From MWFE01 sp964481075 (GTDB taxonomy: Bacteria; Bacteroidota; Bacteroidia; Bacteroidales; Tenuifilaceae): a stretch of 64,000 nucleotides of DNA. The stretch's first letter is position 1. The number at the start of each line of letters is the position of its first letter. Below the pieces are notes generated by a model, which ran no database searches, had not been told where the DNA came from, and saw only the letters and a program-made list of their open reading frames with translations. The stretch spans positions 33,322 through 97,321 of the forward strand of contig CAYZSD010000001.1 of NCBI GenBank assembly GCA_964481075.1. The letters run 5' to 3'. The translations under genes were made by a program, and so were the position numbers. Shown here one piece after another: positions 9,113 to 18,372 of the stretch.

Positions 9113-9142
9113 CAAAATTAAAAAATGATATTAAGAGGCAAA
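9113..9142 (-). promoter_or_regulatory. Promoter of the bactofilin-ATP synthase operon
   Basis: On the minus strand TTTG (9142-9139), 18 nt, then TAATTTTG (9120-9113) match both elements of the Bacteroidota housekeeping promoter. The predicted start of transcription is near 9105, leaving a leader of about 40 nt before the bactofilin ATG. No other promoter of this quality is seen before atpB. Confidence 0.7.
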
Positions 9143-9163
9143 CAATAATTCACTTTTTTTTAT

Positions 9164-9898
9164 TTATATACCCTCGTTTGTTCTTTTTTCATCAATACTT
9201 TCATCCTGATTCAACGTTTCATTCTCATTCATTAAGTCTAAATCATTGTCCTCGGTTTCTAATTCCCACGAGTAAACCCTTTTTTGTGGGCCATGCTTTC
9301 TGTAAGCTAATGCGCAAGCAAAACCCGAGATACCACCAAAAAGATGCCCTTCCCATGAAATTGCTGGCCAAATTGGGAAAATCCCCCAAATCATACCACC
9401 GTATAGGAAAACTACAATCAGAGAAATTGATGCCAACCTTGGGTCGCGCCTAATTGCTCCACTGAAGAAGAGAAAAGCAGCTAAACCATAAACTATTCCG
9501 CTTGCACCTATATGGTAGCTTGGTCGTCCTCCAATCCAAAGGCAGATACCACTTACAATCCATATAATAATGAAAACCCTGTAGTTGAGCGAACGGTAGA
9601 AAAAGAGGATGCCAGTTCCCATAACAAGCAATGGAATAGAGTTTGCGATTAGGTGTTTAAAGTCGGAGTGAACCAAAGGCATTAGCAAAATTCCTGGAAG
9701 ACCTTTTAACAATCGTGGGTAAACTCCCCAAGTGGTGAAACTTAAATCGAGGCTATTTTCAATGATAGCTATCAACCAAATAAGAAACACAAATAGTAAA
9801 GGAATAATCATACTGTAGGCAAACACTTTCCCTTCGCTAACAACTTTTCCATCAATTTCGTTTTTGGTTATAGTGTTGGTTGAGTTTGTAAAGTACAT
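9164..9898 (-). CDS. Rhomboid family intramembrane serine protease
   Basis: Multi-pass membrane protease that cuts transmembrane substrates, 244 residues from the ATG at 9898. The active-site pieces are all present: HSDFKHLIANSIPLL (HxxxN helix), IGASGIVYGLAAF (GxSG nucleophile) and WEGHLFGGISG (catalytic His). Seven or so hydrophobic helices are followed by an acidic, disordered C-terminal tail rich in D, E and N. A longer reading from 9976 would overlap the upstream propeller gene by 61 nt and begins with a basic, non-rhomboid stretch, so I prefer 9898. It is the third gene of the operon with the TPR-SpoIIE and propeller proteins; its substrate is unknown. Confidence 0.88.
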   Translation of the reverse strand: MYFTNSTNTITKNEIDGKVVSEGKVFAYSMIIPLLFVFLIWLIAIIENSLDLSFTTWGVYPRLLKGLPGILLMPLVHSDFKHLIANSIPLLVMGTGILFFYRSLNYRVFIIIWIVSGICLWIGGRPSYHIGASGIVYGLAAFLFFSGAIRRDPRLASISLIVVFLYGGMIWGIFPIWPAISWEGHLFGGISGFACALAYRKHGPQKRVYSWELETEDNDLDLMNENETLNQDESIDEKRTNEGI

Positions 9899-9915
9899 GT
9901 CTGTCACTATATTAT

Positions 9916-11055
9916 TTATTTTAAAAAAAGTGATTCTGTGTTTATTCTGAATAACCCTTCGAATGATGAAACCCAAAGGTAACCAGAATGGTCGAGGTAA
10001 AATGTCAACACCCGCTCGGCAGGAAAGCCTTCACTTTCAGCTAGATGTTTCCAACTTATTCCATCAAAAACTGTAATTCCTTTACCTTTGCGAGGTGTTA
10101 ATGAACCAGCCATCCAAATCCGTCCCTGAGCATCAGTGGCAATTGCATCGACACAAGGTTTTGCCAGGTATTCCGGAAAGTTGAAACTTTTCCAACTTTT
10201 CCCATCAAACATTGATACACCTCCTCGGGAACGATTATAGCAGCTACCAATCCAAAGATTGCCCTGATTATCCTGAAAAAAAATGCTTGCCGAGTTGTCA
10301 ATCAAGCCATGTCGTCCTGAAAAAGTATCCCAAACCTCTCCGTTATAAACACTAATACCTTCTGAAGCAAATCTGGCTCCACACCAGAGGTAACCTCTCG
10401 AATCGCTGAAAATTGAAGTTATTGAGTTTATTATTCTGGTGTTTGGTTGTGGACTATTGATTACTCCATCATAAAAAAAAGCCATTCCATTTTCTGTTCC
10501 AATCCATACAATACCCCTGAAATCCTGATGAATTGAAGTAATGAAGTTGTCAGGCAGCCCATTGCGAATGGTTAACCATTCCCATTGCCCTCGTCTGTTT
10601 ATGAAAAGTCCACTTGCTGTACCTATCCAAATTTCGAACCTGTTAGCAAGTGTTATGCAGTTTACCAAGGGATTATTAACGGTAAAAGGTATCTGAAGTG
10701 TATCAATTCCCATAGGCGATACCCAAACTAGCAACGGAAAGCCTTTACTATTAACAATGTTGCCACCAAACATCAGGCTTCCGTCGCTGAGTCTAAGTGA
10801 AACATGGTATGACCCTGCTGGAATTGAATGTCTTTCAGAAGCTAAAGAAAGTTTTTCACCATCGAATAATGCCAAATCGCCTGATTGATTCCCATCGCTT
10901 AATCCTAACCAAAGCTTCTTTTCCCTATCTTCTTGGAAAGTGAAAACAAAAAGGTTTTGAGGTAATTCAATTCTTGTTTGAGGTTGACATAAAAGGGGTA
11001 ATCCTTTGAACAAGGAGATGTATAATATTATGGCGATTACTCGGCATAGACGCAT
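9916..11055 (-). CDS. Secreted beta-propeller protein (two-component regulator propeller repeats)
   Basis: Exported protein of 379 residues with an N-terminal signal sequence (ends near LLCQPQT) followed by repeats of the Reg_prop type found in hybrid two-component sensors: blades such as DFRGIVWIGTENGMAFFYDG, DNQGNLWIGSCYN and DHSGYLWVSSFEGLFRI. The 'G-x-L/I-W-h-G' step recurs about every 40-50 residues, giving six or seven blades. Unlike full sensors it has no Y_Y_Y domain, helix or catalytic domain and simply stops, so it could act as a separate sensing subunit. It lies 5 nt after the TPR-SpoIIE gene, which suggests that its partner is that phosphatase. Confidence 0.8.
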   Translation of the reverse strand: MRLCRVIAIILYISLFKGLPLLCQPQTRIELPQNLFVFTFQEDREKKLWLGLSDGNQSGDLALFDGEKLSLASERHSIPAGSYHVSLRLSDGSLMFGGNIVNSKGFPLLVWVSPMGIDTLQIPFTVNNPLVNCITLANRFEIWIGTASGLFINRRGQWEWLTIRNGLPDNFITSIHQDFRGIVWIGTENGMAFFYDGVINSPQPNTRIINSITSIFSDSRGYLWCGARFASEGISVYNGEVWDTFSGRHGLIDNSASIFFQDNQGNLWIGSCYNRSRGGVSMFDGKSWKSFNFPEYLAKPCVDAIATDAQGRIWMAGSLTPRKGKGITVFDGISWKHLAESEGFPAERVLTFYLDHSGYLWVSSFEGLFRINTESLFLK

Positions 11056-11060
11056 GGTGT

Positions 11061-13094
11061 TTATACCTTAAGACCAAATACTAAAACATCGTCAATCTGC
11101 TCGTTATTGCCCTTCCAACTTGCAAAAATGCTATTCATTTCATCTGCTTGTACATCTCCTGAATACTGGCTAAGGGTAACAATCATCTCTTCAAAACGTT
11201 TACGCATGAATTTCTTTTTCATGTCACCACCCGTTTGGTCCATAAAGCCATCAGAGAAAAGATATATCCAATCACCTTCCTGAAGTTTGAACTCATGTTG
11301 TTCAAATTCTTTTTTGAAAATACTTACTGAAGATCCAATTGATGTATAATTGGATTTTAAGCGAATAATTTTTTTATGTCTAACTACAGTAAGTGGAATC
11401 AGGGCACCACAATAACGAAGAATTCCTGTGCTGGTGTCAACAGAACAAACGGCAATATCCATGCTATCCTTAAGAATCACCTCCTCTTCATCCTTTTTTA
11501 GTTTTTTTGGTAGTTCAACATTAAGGAAGCTAAGAATACCAATAGGTTCTATTTCACGTTGTTGGTAAACTGCTTGATTAAGTAAATCCATTCCAATTAT
11601 ACTCATGAAGGCACCGGGCACTCCATGTCCAGTACAATCGGCTACAGCAATGTAAAGTAAGTTTTCTTTTGAGCTTAACCAGTAAAAGTCGCCACTCACA
11701 AAATCTTTAGGTTTGTAAAACCTAAAAGCATCGGAAAAATATTGGTTTGCAACCTTTAGCTGAGGGAGAATGGCCTCCTGAATACGCTCTGCATACCTAA
11801 TACTATCGGTAATCTTTCCAATATATCTTTCAATTACATTATATGCCTCCTCCAAGTTCTGATTCTTCTGCTCAATCCTAATGCGTTGTTCATCAATTTC
11901 TTGATTCTGTTGAACCAAAATTTTATTCTTTCCCTTTCTGTATTGAAGTGAAATGAAGGTGAATGTAAGCAAGCCTGCAACCAAAAGAAGAATAACAGAA
12001 AGCGTTACGTTAAAAGTTCTAGCTCTAAAAAGTTCTAACTCCTTAATAAGATTGTCTTTATTTAACAAATCTATTTTGTTCTGTTTACGTTCCTTGTCGA
12101 GTTGATATTCAACAAAGTAAATTTTTTCAGAAAGTTGCTGGCTGAAAAGAGTGTCGTTGTAATTAATGATATCTTGAAAGAAACTTGAAGCCATCCGATG
12201 GTCGCCAATCTTTAAATATAAGTTTGCAAGAACCTTCGAAGCGTCTCTAATTGCTAGTCTCGCACCAATTTGCTTGGCCACATTTAAAGCTTCACTCGCA
12301 GCAGACAACGACTTTTCAACTCTATTATTCTTAAAATCAATTTCTGCTATTTTGATGAGAATGTTAGCGTAAAGATCTTTATCCTCGTTGATTAATACTT
12401 TTTCAACCGATTTTTTATAGCTATCCAATGCTTTGTTGAGCATTCCTTTTTCAAAGTATATGTCTCCAATGTACTTGTAGCACACGGCTTGCTCTGGAAT
12501 ACGGTTTTCATGAATTCTTATTTCAAGTGCTTGTTCGTAGTAGAAAAGAGCACTATCAAGATCAAACATTAGTTGCTTATTCCTTCCAATGTTAAGGTAA
12601 ACGTATGCTAACATTGTATTGTTTTTTGTCTTTAAGGCTATAGCCAAAGCCTTATCGAGGTTCTCTTTTGCTCTAATGTAGTGCTCTTGGTAGATATGCA
12701 GGTTTGCAATGTTGATGTATGCGTAACCCTCCTGATCTTCTACATGATTTTTTGTTGCAATGTCAAGCCCAATAAAATAGTGGTCGATCGATTGGGAGTA
12801 ATTACCAAGAATACGATAGGCAACACCAACAAAGCTATGGGCTTTTGCTAGGTTTGTATAGTCGTTGTTTTTTGTTGCTAGCTCTATTGCTTCTAACCCA
12901 TGCTTCACCGATTCTTCAGGATTAGAATTTCGATTGCTCCAGCACAATTTCAGTAATTCAGCTATTCTTGTTGTGTCTTTGTTGGTTGTTTTTGGTTTAA
13001 TATCATCGATAGTAGGTTGACTCCAAGTAGAGCCTGGGTAAAGGGTTATTGAAATAAATAATAGAATAGATATAATCTTAACGAATCTAAACAT
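11061..13094 (-). CDS. TPR-repeat SpoIIE-type PP2C phosphatase
   Basis: Sensor phosphatase of 677 residues. After a signal peptide, the periplasmic part (about residues 40-350) is a tetratricopeptide array, with repeats such as AYINIANLHIYQEHYIRAKE and CYKYIGDIYFEKGMLNKALD. One transmembrane helix follows (about 363-385), then a coiled coil (EQRIRIEQKNQNLEEAYNVI) and a C-terminal SpoIIE/PP2C domain with metal-binding motifs SGDFYW, ADCTGHGVPGAFMS, FSDGFMDQ and IDDVLVFG. It would dephosphorylate a Ser/Thr-phosphorylated partner, classically an anti-anti-sigma protein, but no such gene is in the window. First gene of the operon with the propeller and rhomboid genes. Confidence 0.9.
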   Translation of the reverse strand: MFRFVKIISILLFISITLYPGSTWSQPTIDDIKPKTTNKDTTRIAELLKLCWSNRNSNPEESVKHGLEAIELATKNNDYTNLAKAHSFVGVAYRILGNYSQSIDHYFIGLDIATKNHVEDQEGYAYINIANLHIYQEHYIRAKENLDKALAIALKTKNNTMLAYVYLNIGRNKQLMFDLDSALFYYEQALEIRIHENRIPEQAVCYKYIGDIYFEKGMLNKALDSYKKSVEKVLINEDKDLYANILIKIAEIDFKNNRVEKSLSAASEALNVAKQIGARLAIRDASKVLANLYLKIGDHRMASSFFQDIINYNDTLFSQQLSEKIYFVEYQLDKERKQNKIDLLNKDNLIKELELFRARTFNVTLSVILLLVAGLLTFTFISLQYRKGKNKILVQQNQEIDEQRIRIEQKNQNLEEAYNVIERYIGKITDSIRYAERIQEAILPQLKVANQYFSDAFRFYKPKDFVSGDFYWLSSKENLLYIAVADCTGHGVPGAFMSIIGMDLLNQAVYQQREIEPIGILSFLNVELPKKLKKDEEEVILKDSMDIAVCSVDTSTGILRYCGALIPLTVVRHKKIIRLKSNYTSIGSSVSIFKKEFEQHEFKLQEGDWIYLFSDGFMDQTGGDMKKKFMRKRFEEMIVTLSQYSGDVQADEMNSIFASWKGNNEQIDDVLVFGLKV

Positions 13095-13120
13095 AGCCAG
13101 TTTTGAAAAAAGTTTTATAC

Positions 13121-13128
13121 AAAAGTAT
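13121..13128 (-). promoter_or_regulatory. Bacteroidota -7 box for the TPR-SpoIIE operon
   Basis: The minus strand reads TACTTTTG (perfect TAnnTTTG) 26 nt upstream of the ATG at 13094. No TTTG lies at standard spacing; the nearest is 33 nt upstream. It is the best candidate in the 137-bp gap between this operon and nfo, in which I found no good match for nfo itself. Confidence 0.45.
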
Positions 13129-13231
13129 AGTTTTATATCTGATTGCAGTTATTTATAAACCAAAGATGATAAAAAACTTATAAGTTTGTCATTTCAAATA
13201 GTGTTGCTTGAAATAATATATTCCTAGTACT

Positions 13232-14080
13232 ATGAAATTCATTGGAGCTCATGTGAGCGCATCAGGGGGTGTTGAGAATGCCCCAATAAATGCAAATGTG
13301 ATTGGAGCAAAGGCATTTGGACTTTTTACTAAAAACCAAAAGCAATGGGTAGCACCACCTCTAACTCAGCAAAGCATAAAGAGCTTTAAAGTTAACTGCG
13401 AAAAGTTTGGCTATCAACCAAACCAAATTTTGCCACATGATAGCTACTTAATCAATCTTGGTCATCCAGAGCCAGAAGGTCTTGAAAAGTCTCGCAATGC
13501 TTTCCTTGATGAAATGATGCGATGCGAGCAGCTAGGTTTGGACCGATTGAACTTTCATCCAGGAAGTTCATTGGGAAAAACAGACGAAGAAGGATGTCTA
13601 AAAACAATTGCCAGCAGTATCAATGTTATACTTGACAAGACAAAGGGAGTTATTGCTGTAATTGAAAATACTTCGGGGCAAGGCAATAATGTTGGCTATA
13701 CATTCGAGCATCTTGCTTTCATTATCGACCTCGTTGAGGATAAGGCGAGGGTTGGGGTGTGTTTCGACACATGTCACGGTTATACCGCTGGTTATGATAT
13801 TAAAACTGAAGCAGGATACAAGGATACCTGGAACAAGTTTGAGAGTATTATTGGGTTAAAATACCTGAAAGGAATCCACTTAAATGATAGCAAGAAGGAA
13901 CTCGGTTCCCGAGTTGATAGGCATGATAGTATTGGCAAAGGTTTACTTGGAATCGATGTTTTTGCTCGAATGATGAACGATGATAGATTCAATGGAATTC
14001 CAATTATTCTGGAGACTCCCGATGATTCGATTTGGGCGGAGGAGATTTCATTGCTGTATGGACTTATGAATCTTAAGTAG
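13232..14080 (+). CDS. nfo: Deoxyribonuclease IV (AP endonuclease, EndoIV)
   Basis: Zn-dependent apurinic/apyrimidinic endonuclease of base-excision repair, 282 residues, the usual length. The TIM-barrel metal ligands lie in family motifs: KFIGAHVSASGGVENAP at the N-terminus, LNFHPGSSLG, AVIENTSGQGNNVG, VGVCFDTCHGYTAGYD, KGIHLNDSKKELGSRVDRH and PIILETPDD near the end. The gene is divergent from the TPR-SpoIIE operon and is followed 22 nt later by an outer-membrane protein gene, with which it may be cotranscribed. Identification is firm. Confidence 0.97.
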   Translation: MKFIGAHVSASGGVENAPINANVIGAKAFGLFTKNQKQWVAPPLTQQSIKSFKVNCEKFGYQPNQILPHDSYLINLGHPEPEGLEKSRNAFLDEMMRCEQLGLDRLNFHPGSSLGKTDEEGCLKTIASSINVILDKTKGVIAVIENTSGQGNNVGYTFEHLAFIIDLVEDKARVGVCFDTCHGYTAGYDIKTEAGYKDTWNKFESIIGLKYLKGIHLNDSKKELGSRVDRHDSIGKGLLGIDVFARMMNDDRFNGIPIILETPDDSIWAEEISLLYGLMNLK

Positions 14081-14102
14081 TAACCATATCATTTTAAATA
14101 AA

Positions 14103-15038
14103 GTGCTGAATATTAAGAGCGAGAGTCTGATTATTTTTTTTGTTCTATCATTCTTTTTTTTTACTAGTAATGATAGACTTCTTTCTCAAAATACAAGTAA
14201 TACTGAAGATTGGGGGTTGTGGAGAAGAAGAATAATCCTCACCTCAAAATATTTAGGACCCAATGCCCTACCTGTTCCAGATATTAGACAAGGAAATATA
14301 AATCCTGACTTGTTCTTGGACTTAGCTGGGTTTGCACATTTTTCGAGCTACGACAGGAGCTACAATCCATATTTTAGACTTTCATTGCCATTCGCGAAGG
14401 GTAACGTTTCAATCGAAGTTTGGAGCGATCTTTTTGAGTACTTCGATACCGATTCTGCCTCGCTTTCATCGAGGAATGGTTGGAGTAAGGAGACGAATGG
14501 TTTTAGTGGAGGTGATATTTACGTAGCCTCACTTTTTCAACTGGTAAAAAACCACAACTATCTGCCAGACATGCTTTTAAGTATCAATTTAAAAACAGCA
14601 TCTGGTGGAAAGGTTGAAGCACTTCGGCATACCGATACCCCTGGTTACTACTTTGACCTTTCGATAGGGAAAGATATTCCAATAAAGGGAAAAATCATCC
14701 TTCGACCCTATGGTTTAATCGGATTTTATGCTTATCAAACCAACCGGATTAAGAACTTACAGAACGATGCACCCCATTGGGGGGGTGGTTGTAAGCTTGC
14801 GGTATCAAGATTATCTCTTTCTGGATGTATTGGGGGATATCGAGGGTACTTTGAGCAAGGAGATAGACCTATAGTTGTAAGGTTTATTGCTGAACTTTCT
14901 GCAAATAAATTCCTTACAATTACAACGGGTTTTCAGCAAGGAATGCAAGATTTTGAGTATTCTACTTTCAATATAGGAATCAGGTTTCAAATTCCGATGC
15001 TTGAAATGCCTATAAGTTCAGAAAAGGAGACATTTTAA
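14103..15038 (+). CDS. Exported outer-membrane barrel-like protein of unknown function
   Basis: Not recognised. 311 residues read from a GTG at 14103; the next in-frame ATG is far inside the mature part, and the GTG reading gives a good signal peptide (LIIFFVLSFFFFTSNDRLLSQ). The mature part has alternating aromatic and polar strands (FRLSLPFAKGNVSIEVWSDLF, LRPYGLIGFYAYQTNRI) and ends with a strand typical of barrels (YSTFNIGIRFQIPML). It follows nfo closely and overlaps the 3' end of the convergent SpoIIE gene by 4 nt. A barrel in the outer membrane is inferred from strand pattern only. Confidence 0.65.
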   Translation: MLNIKSESLIIFFVLSFFFFTSNDRLLSQNTSNTEDWGLWRRRIILTSKYLGPNALPVPDIRQGNINPDLFLDLAGFAHFSSYDRSYNPYFRLSLPFAKGNVSIEVWSDLFEYFDTDSASLSSRNGWSKETNGFSGGDIYVASLFQLVKNHNYLPDMLLSINLKTASGGKVEALRHTDTPGYYFDLSIGKDIPIKGKIILRPYGLIGFYAYQTNRIKNLQNDAPHWGGGCKLAVSRLSLSGCIGGYRGYFEQGDRPIVVRFIAELSANKFLTITTGFQQGMQDFEYSTFNIGIRFQIPMLEMPISSEKETF

Positions 15039-18000
15039 AGTTTTAGGGTGCTCCTACTTCCAACGTTGAAACCAGCAATTAGTATATCATCGATTTGTGT
15101 TTTATTTCCAGCCCAATTTTCGAGCATCTCTTCCAACTTTACTTTTTGTTCAAGCATTGAAAGAGATTGATTTTCAAACAAAAAGTTTACCAACCGTTTT
15201 TTTGAAAACCTTTTATTGTCTTTTTCGCCAATCTGATCGGCATAACCATCGGAAAACATGTAAATCCTATCGTTTGGCATAAGTTTTATCCTATGATTTG
15301 TAAACGAATCTTTCTCCTTGAAGTAAACGCCAATAGGCATTGAATCGGGTTTAAACTCTTCGAGTTTAGTTTGTCCATTTTCATTTCGGAAAAGAAGTAG
15401 TGGGATGTTTGCCCCCGAGTATTCAAGCACACCTTCGTTTTCGTAAATTACAGCTAAACCGAGCTCCATTCCATCTCTCGAAAGTCCTTCGTTTCCTGTT
15501 TGACCCAACGATAGCTTTACTTCTCTACGCATTTCGTTTAGCACTTCACTCGCTTTACAAACCTCTCTCTTTCTTACAATTTCATTGAGGAAAGCTATCC
15601 CAAGCATGCTCATAAACGCTCCAGGTACCCCATGTCCTGTACAATCGGCAACAGCTATTACGATAACATCGTTAAGTTTTTTCAACCAATAGAAGTCACC
15701 GCTTACTATGTTTAGAGGCTTATAAACTATTAGGTTCTCAGGGAAAAGTTGATCGATTGTCTCTTTCGAGGTAAGTAGAGCCATTTGAATAGTGCTGGCA
15801 TACTGAATGCTTGAGGTTATTTCCTGATTTTGTTTTAATATCCTCTCGTTCTGTTCCATCAGAACTTCCGATTGTGCCAATATCTCCTCTTTTTGCTGGT
15901 TTAGCGACTCATTCTGAACAAGGATCTCTTCTTTCTGTTCAATAACTTTAGCGGTTCTTTCTGCTACTACTTTCTCGAGCCAAACTTTTTCGGCATGTAT
16001 TCTTCTTATGCTTAGCTTTACAGCAAGAAAAACCAGGAATCCAAAAAGAATAACATACATGAAAAATGCGTATGTTGTTCGATACCATGGGGGTAAAATC
16101 GTGAAGGAGTAATATGCTTCGGAACTAATGATTCCGAAAATGTTGCTCGCTCTTACACAGAATCGATAGTTTCCTTCTTTTAGGTACGAGTACTCTTTCT
16201 CTGTTCTTGTACTCCAATCGGACCATTCTTTTTCGTACCCATCAAGTTTAATTTGATATTTAGTTTTCTCGCTTTCTTCGTAAAAAATGCCAGAGTATTT
16301 TATACGAATTGCATTATTTATGAATTTTATATTTGGAGTATTTGCGTTGGTTTGTCGATTAACGGGTTTTCCGCTTTCAATGAAAGCACCCCCGAAAAGA
16401 AGAGAGTCCTTGGGCTTTGTTACTTCAACTGAACGGATTAAAACCGAGAAGTTATCGAGGCAATAATTGCTTTGCTGTGGGTTAAAAAGAATCACCTTTT
16501 CACTGGAACCAAAATAAATTCGACTATTATCGATAGGGAGAAAAGAGAAGATGTTGTAATCGGAAAGTTTTCGGAGAGGAATGTCATAAAGTTCAACCCT
16601 TTCAAGGATCTTGTCGTTCCCTATAACCCTTCCTATCACCTCAAAGCCATTGCTTAAGCCCATTAACCAAGGGAAACCCTGAGAGTCTGTCTTTACGCTT
16701 TGAGCGTGAAAGTTTTCACCTGTAGCCTTGTTGAAATCGTGATTTACAACAAAAACACCATCTTGGTATTTATATGTTCCCTTTGATGTACCTATCATTA
16801 TCTGATCGAACAACTTAAAGGTAGTGATGTTTTTGAAAGAGATTAAATCGGGGATGCTGTCAAACCTATGTTCTTGAATTACAGCATTAAAATTATTATC
16901 AAACGATAAGCATATCACTCTTTCATTATTATCGTTTCCCCAAAGATTTCCTTCATTATCAATGGTTAAACTTTTCAGGTTTGGGTATTGAGAAAACTCC
17001 TTCTTATAGATCCAACTTCCATTCTTTTTCTCAAATACCCCCAGACCACCGTGCTCAATTGAGCCAAGCAGAAAACCCTTCCTTGGAGAAACAAGCTCTC
17101 GGGCAACCTGTTTAGATATTAGCTCTCCCTTAAAGTTTTTGATGTGAAACGTTCCAACATTGCTACTTGTGCTGATTAGATCGTCATCAAAAATGTTTAA
17201 CACCCATACTTTCCTGCCCTGTGTCTCTTTGATTAATGAAAATTTCTGATTATCTAAGTTGTTGTTTTCTTGTAAGTTAATATAATAAACACCTTGAGCT
17301 GTGCCAACAAGAAGAAATCCTTTGCAAATAAGGAGATTATAAACTGTAGCATTAATTAGTCCCCACTGCTCATTTATTTGTGAAAAGGGTGAGCTGATAA
17401 ACGAGCATGAAATACCATACTCAAGGCCACTCCATAGGTTCAATCGGTTATCGAAGAAAACCGCACAATGATCATTACTTTGCAGCCCACCCATTCGATT
17501 TATATGCTGGAGCGGGTTGCCTCGGATGTCAGTTACAAGAACACCATTCGATACCGTTCCAAATGCGATTATGCTATCTCTAATTGTAGTTGCAGTATAA
17601 ACCTGATTTTGTATAATAAATTGGTTCGATGGGTTTTGTAGTGCGTTTAGCTTACCGTTATCAAGAAAGAAAAAACCACCAGTTCGAGTTACAGCAAATA
17701 GAGTGTCGTTCATTTCAAAACTAAGACGGAGACGGTGATCCTTAAGGTAATCTCCATTTGGAATCCCTTCGATACTATCCCAACTAAATTTTGACAACCC
17801 TACATCAGTGCTTATCAAAATATCTGTTCCAATTCTAATTAAATTTATTATTCTATTGGGAATCTGAGTTATGGAGGTTTTGCCATTTAAGTATTTAACG
17901 ATATAACCCCTTATTGAAAAGAAGAAAACCGTGTCGCTTTTTACTATAATGTCATAGAAATTTCCGAGGAATCTGTCGCTTCTCGTTTGGTCATCGATTA

Positions 18001-18346
18001 TTGAAAGGAATATGGTTTCACCATTTTCACTATATCCAAGATACCCAACATCGTTTATTCCAGCACAATATATAGTGCCTTTCTCGTCTTTTGTCATTGA
18101 AAGTATAGATACATTTGGGGCGATATTGCGCCAGTGGATGCCATCGAATTCTAGAATTCCCCCCATATTGCCAAAATACATTATCCCTCTGTTATCCTGA
18201 ATAATAGCCCAATTGTCGTTTTTAGCTTTATATTTAGATGGGGGATAGTTTTTTACAAACGGAATGCTGATGCTTGTTGCTTGCGACAAAAAGCAATAAT
18301 TTAGAAACAAACACAAAATAAGTAGGAACAATCTACTCCTTTTCAT
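15035..18346 (-). CDS. Propeller sensor with Y_Y_Y domain and SpoIIE-type phosphatase output
   Basis: Membrane sensor of 1103 residues. The order is signal peptide (ends near LSQATS), a long periplasmic region of two-component regulator propeller blades (about 30-630; for example IIQDNRGIMYFGNMGGILEFDG), a Y_Y_Y domain (YQIKLDGYEKEWSDWS near 690), a transmembrane helix (about 745-765), a Q/E-rich coiled coil with repeated EEILxQ units, and a SpoIIE/PP2C domain (SGDFYW, ADCTGHGVPGAFMSM, FSDGYADQIG, IDDILIAG). The layout mimics hybrid two-component sensors but the kinase is replaced by a phosphatase. It lies 26 nt downstream of the M23 peptidase gene, probably in one operon. Confidence 0.9.
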   Translation of the reverse strand: MKRSRLFLLILCLFLNYCFLSQATSISIPFVKNYPPSKYKAKNDNWAIIQDNRGIMYFGNMGGILEFDGIHWRNIAPNVSILSMTKDEKGTIYCAGINDVGYLGYSENGETIFLSIIDDQTRSDRFLGNFYDIIVKSDTVFFFSIRGYIVKYLNGKTSITQIPNRIINLIRIGTDILISTDVGLSKFSWDSIEGIPNGDYLKDHRLRLSFEMNDTLFAVTRTGGFFFLDNGKLNALQNPSNQFIIQNQVYTATTIRDSIIAFGTVSNGVLVTDIRGNPLQHINRMGGLQSNDHCAVFFDNRLNLWSGLEYGISCSFISSPFSQINEQWGLINATVYNLLICKGFLLVGTAQGVYYINLQENNNLDNQKFSLIKETQGRKVWVLNIFDDDLISTSSNVGTFHIKNFKGELISKQVARELVSPRKGFLLGSIEHGGLGVFEKKNGSWIYKKEFSQYPNLKSLTIDNEGNLWGNDNNERVICLSFDNNFNAVIQEHRFDSIPDLISFKNITTFKLFDQIMIGTSKGTYKYQDGVFVVNHDFNKATGENFHAQSVKTDSQGFPWLMGLSNGFEVIGRVIGNDKILERVELYDIPLRKLSDYNIFSFLPIDNSRIYFGSSEKVILFNPQQSNYCLDNFSVLIRSVEVTKPKDSLLFGGAFIESGKPVNRQTNANTPNIKFINNAIRIKYSGIFYEESEKTKYQIKLDGYEKEWSDWSTRTEKEYSYLKEGNYRFCVRASNIFGIISSEAYYSFTILPPWYRTTYAFFMYVILFGFLVFLAVKLSIRRIHAEKVWLEKVVAERTAKVIEQKEEILVQNESLNQQKEEILAQSEVLMEQNERILKQNQEITSSIQYASTIQMALLTSKETIDQLFPENLIVYKPLNIVSGDFYWLKKLNDVIVIAVADCTGHGVPGAFMSMLGIAFLNEIVRKREVCKASEVLNEMRREVKLSLGQTGNEGLSRDGMELGLAVIYENEGVLEYSGANIPLLLFRNENGQTKLEEFKPDSMPIGVYFKEKDSFTNHRIKLMPNDRIYMFSDGYADQIGEKDNKRFSKKRLVNFLFENQSLSMLEQKVKLEEMLENWAGNKTQIDDILIAGFNVGSRSTLKL

Positions 18347-18372
18347 TTTACAAAAACCAATGGTTTAATTAT

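Noticed and set aside
9899..9976. Longer start for the rhomboid gene
   Set aside because: It would overlap the upstream propeller gene by 61 nt and add a basic stretch not typical of rhomboids.
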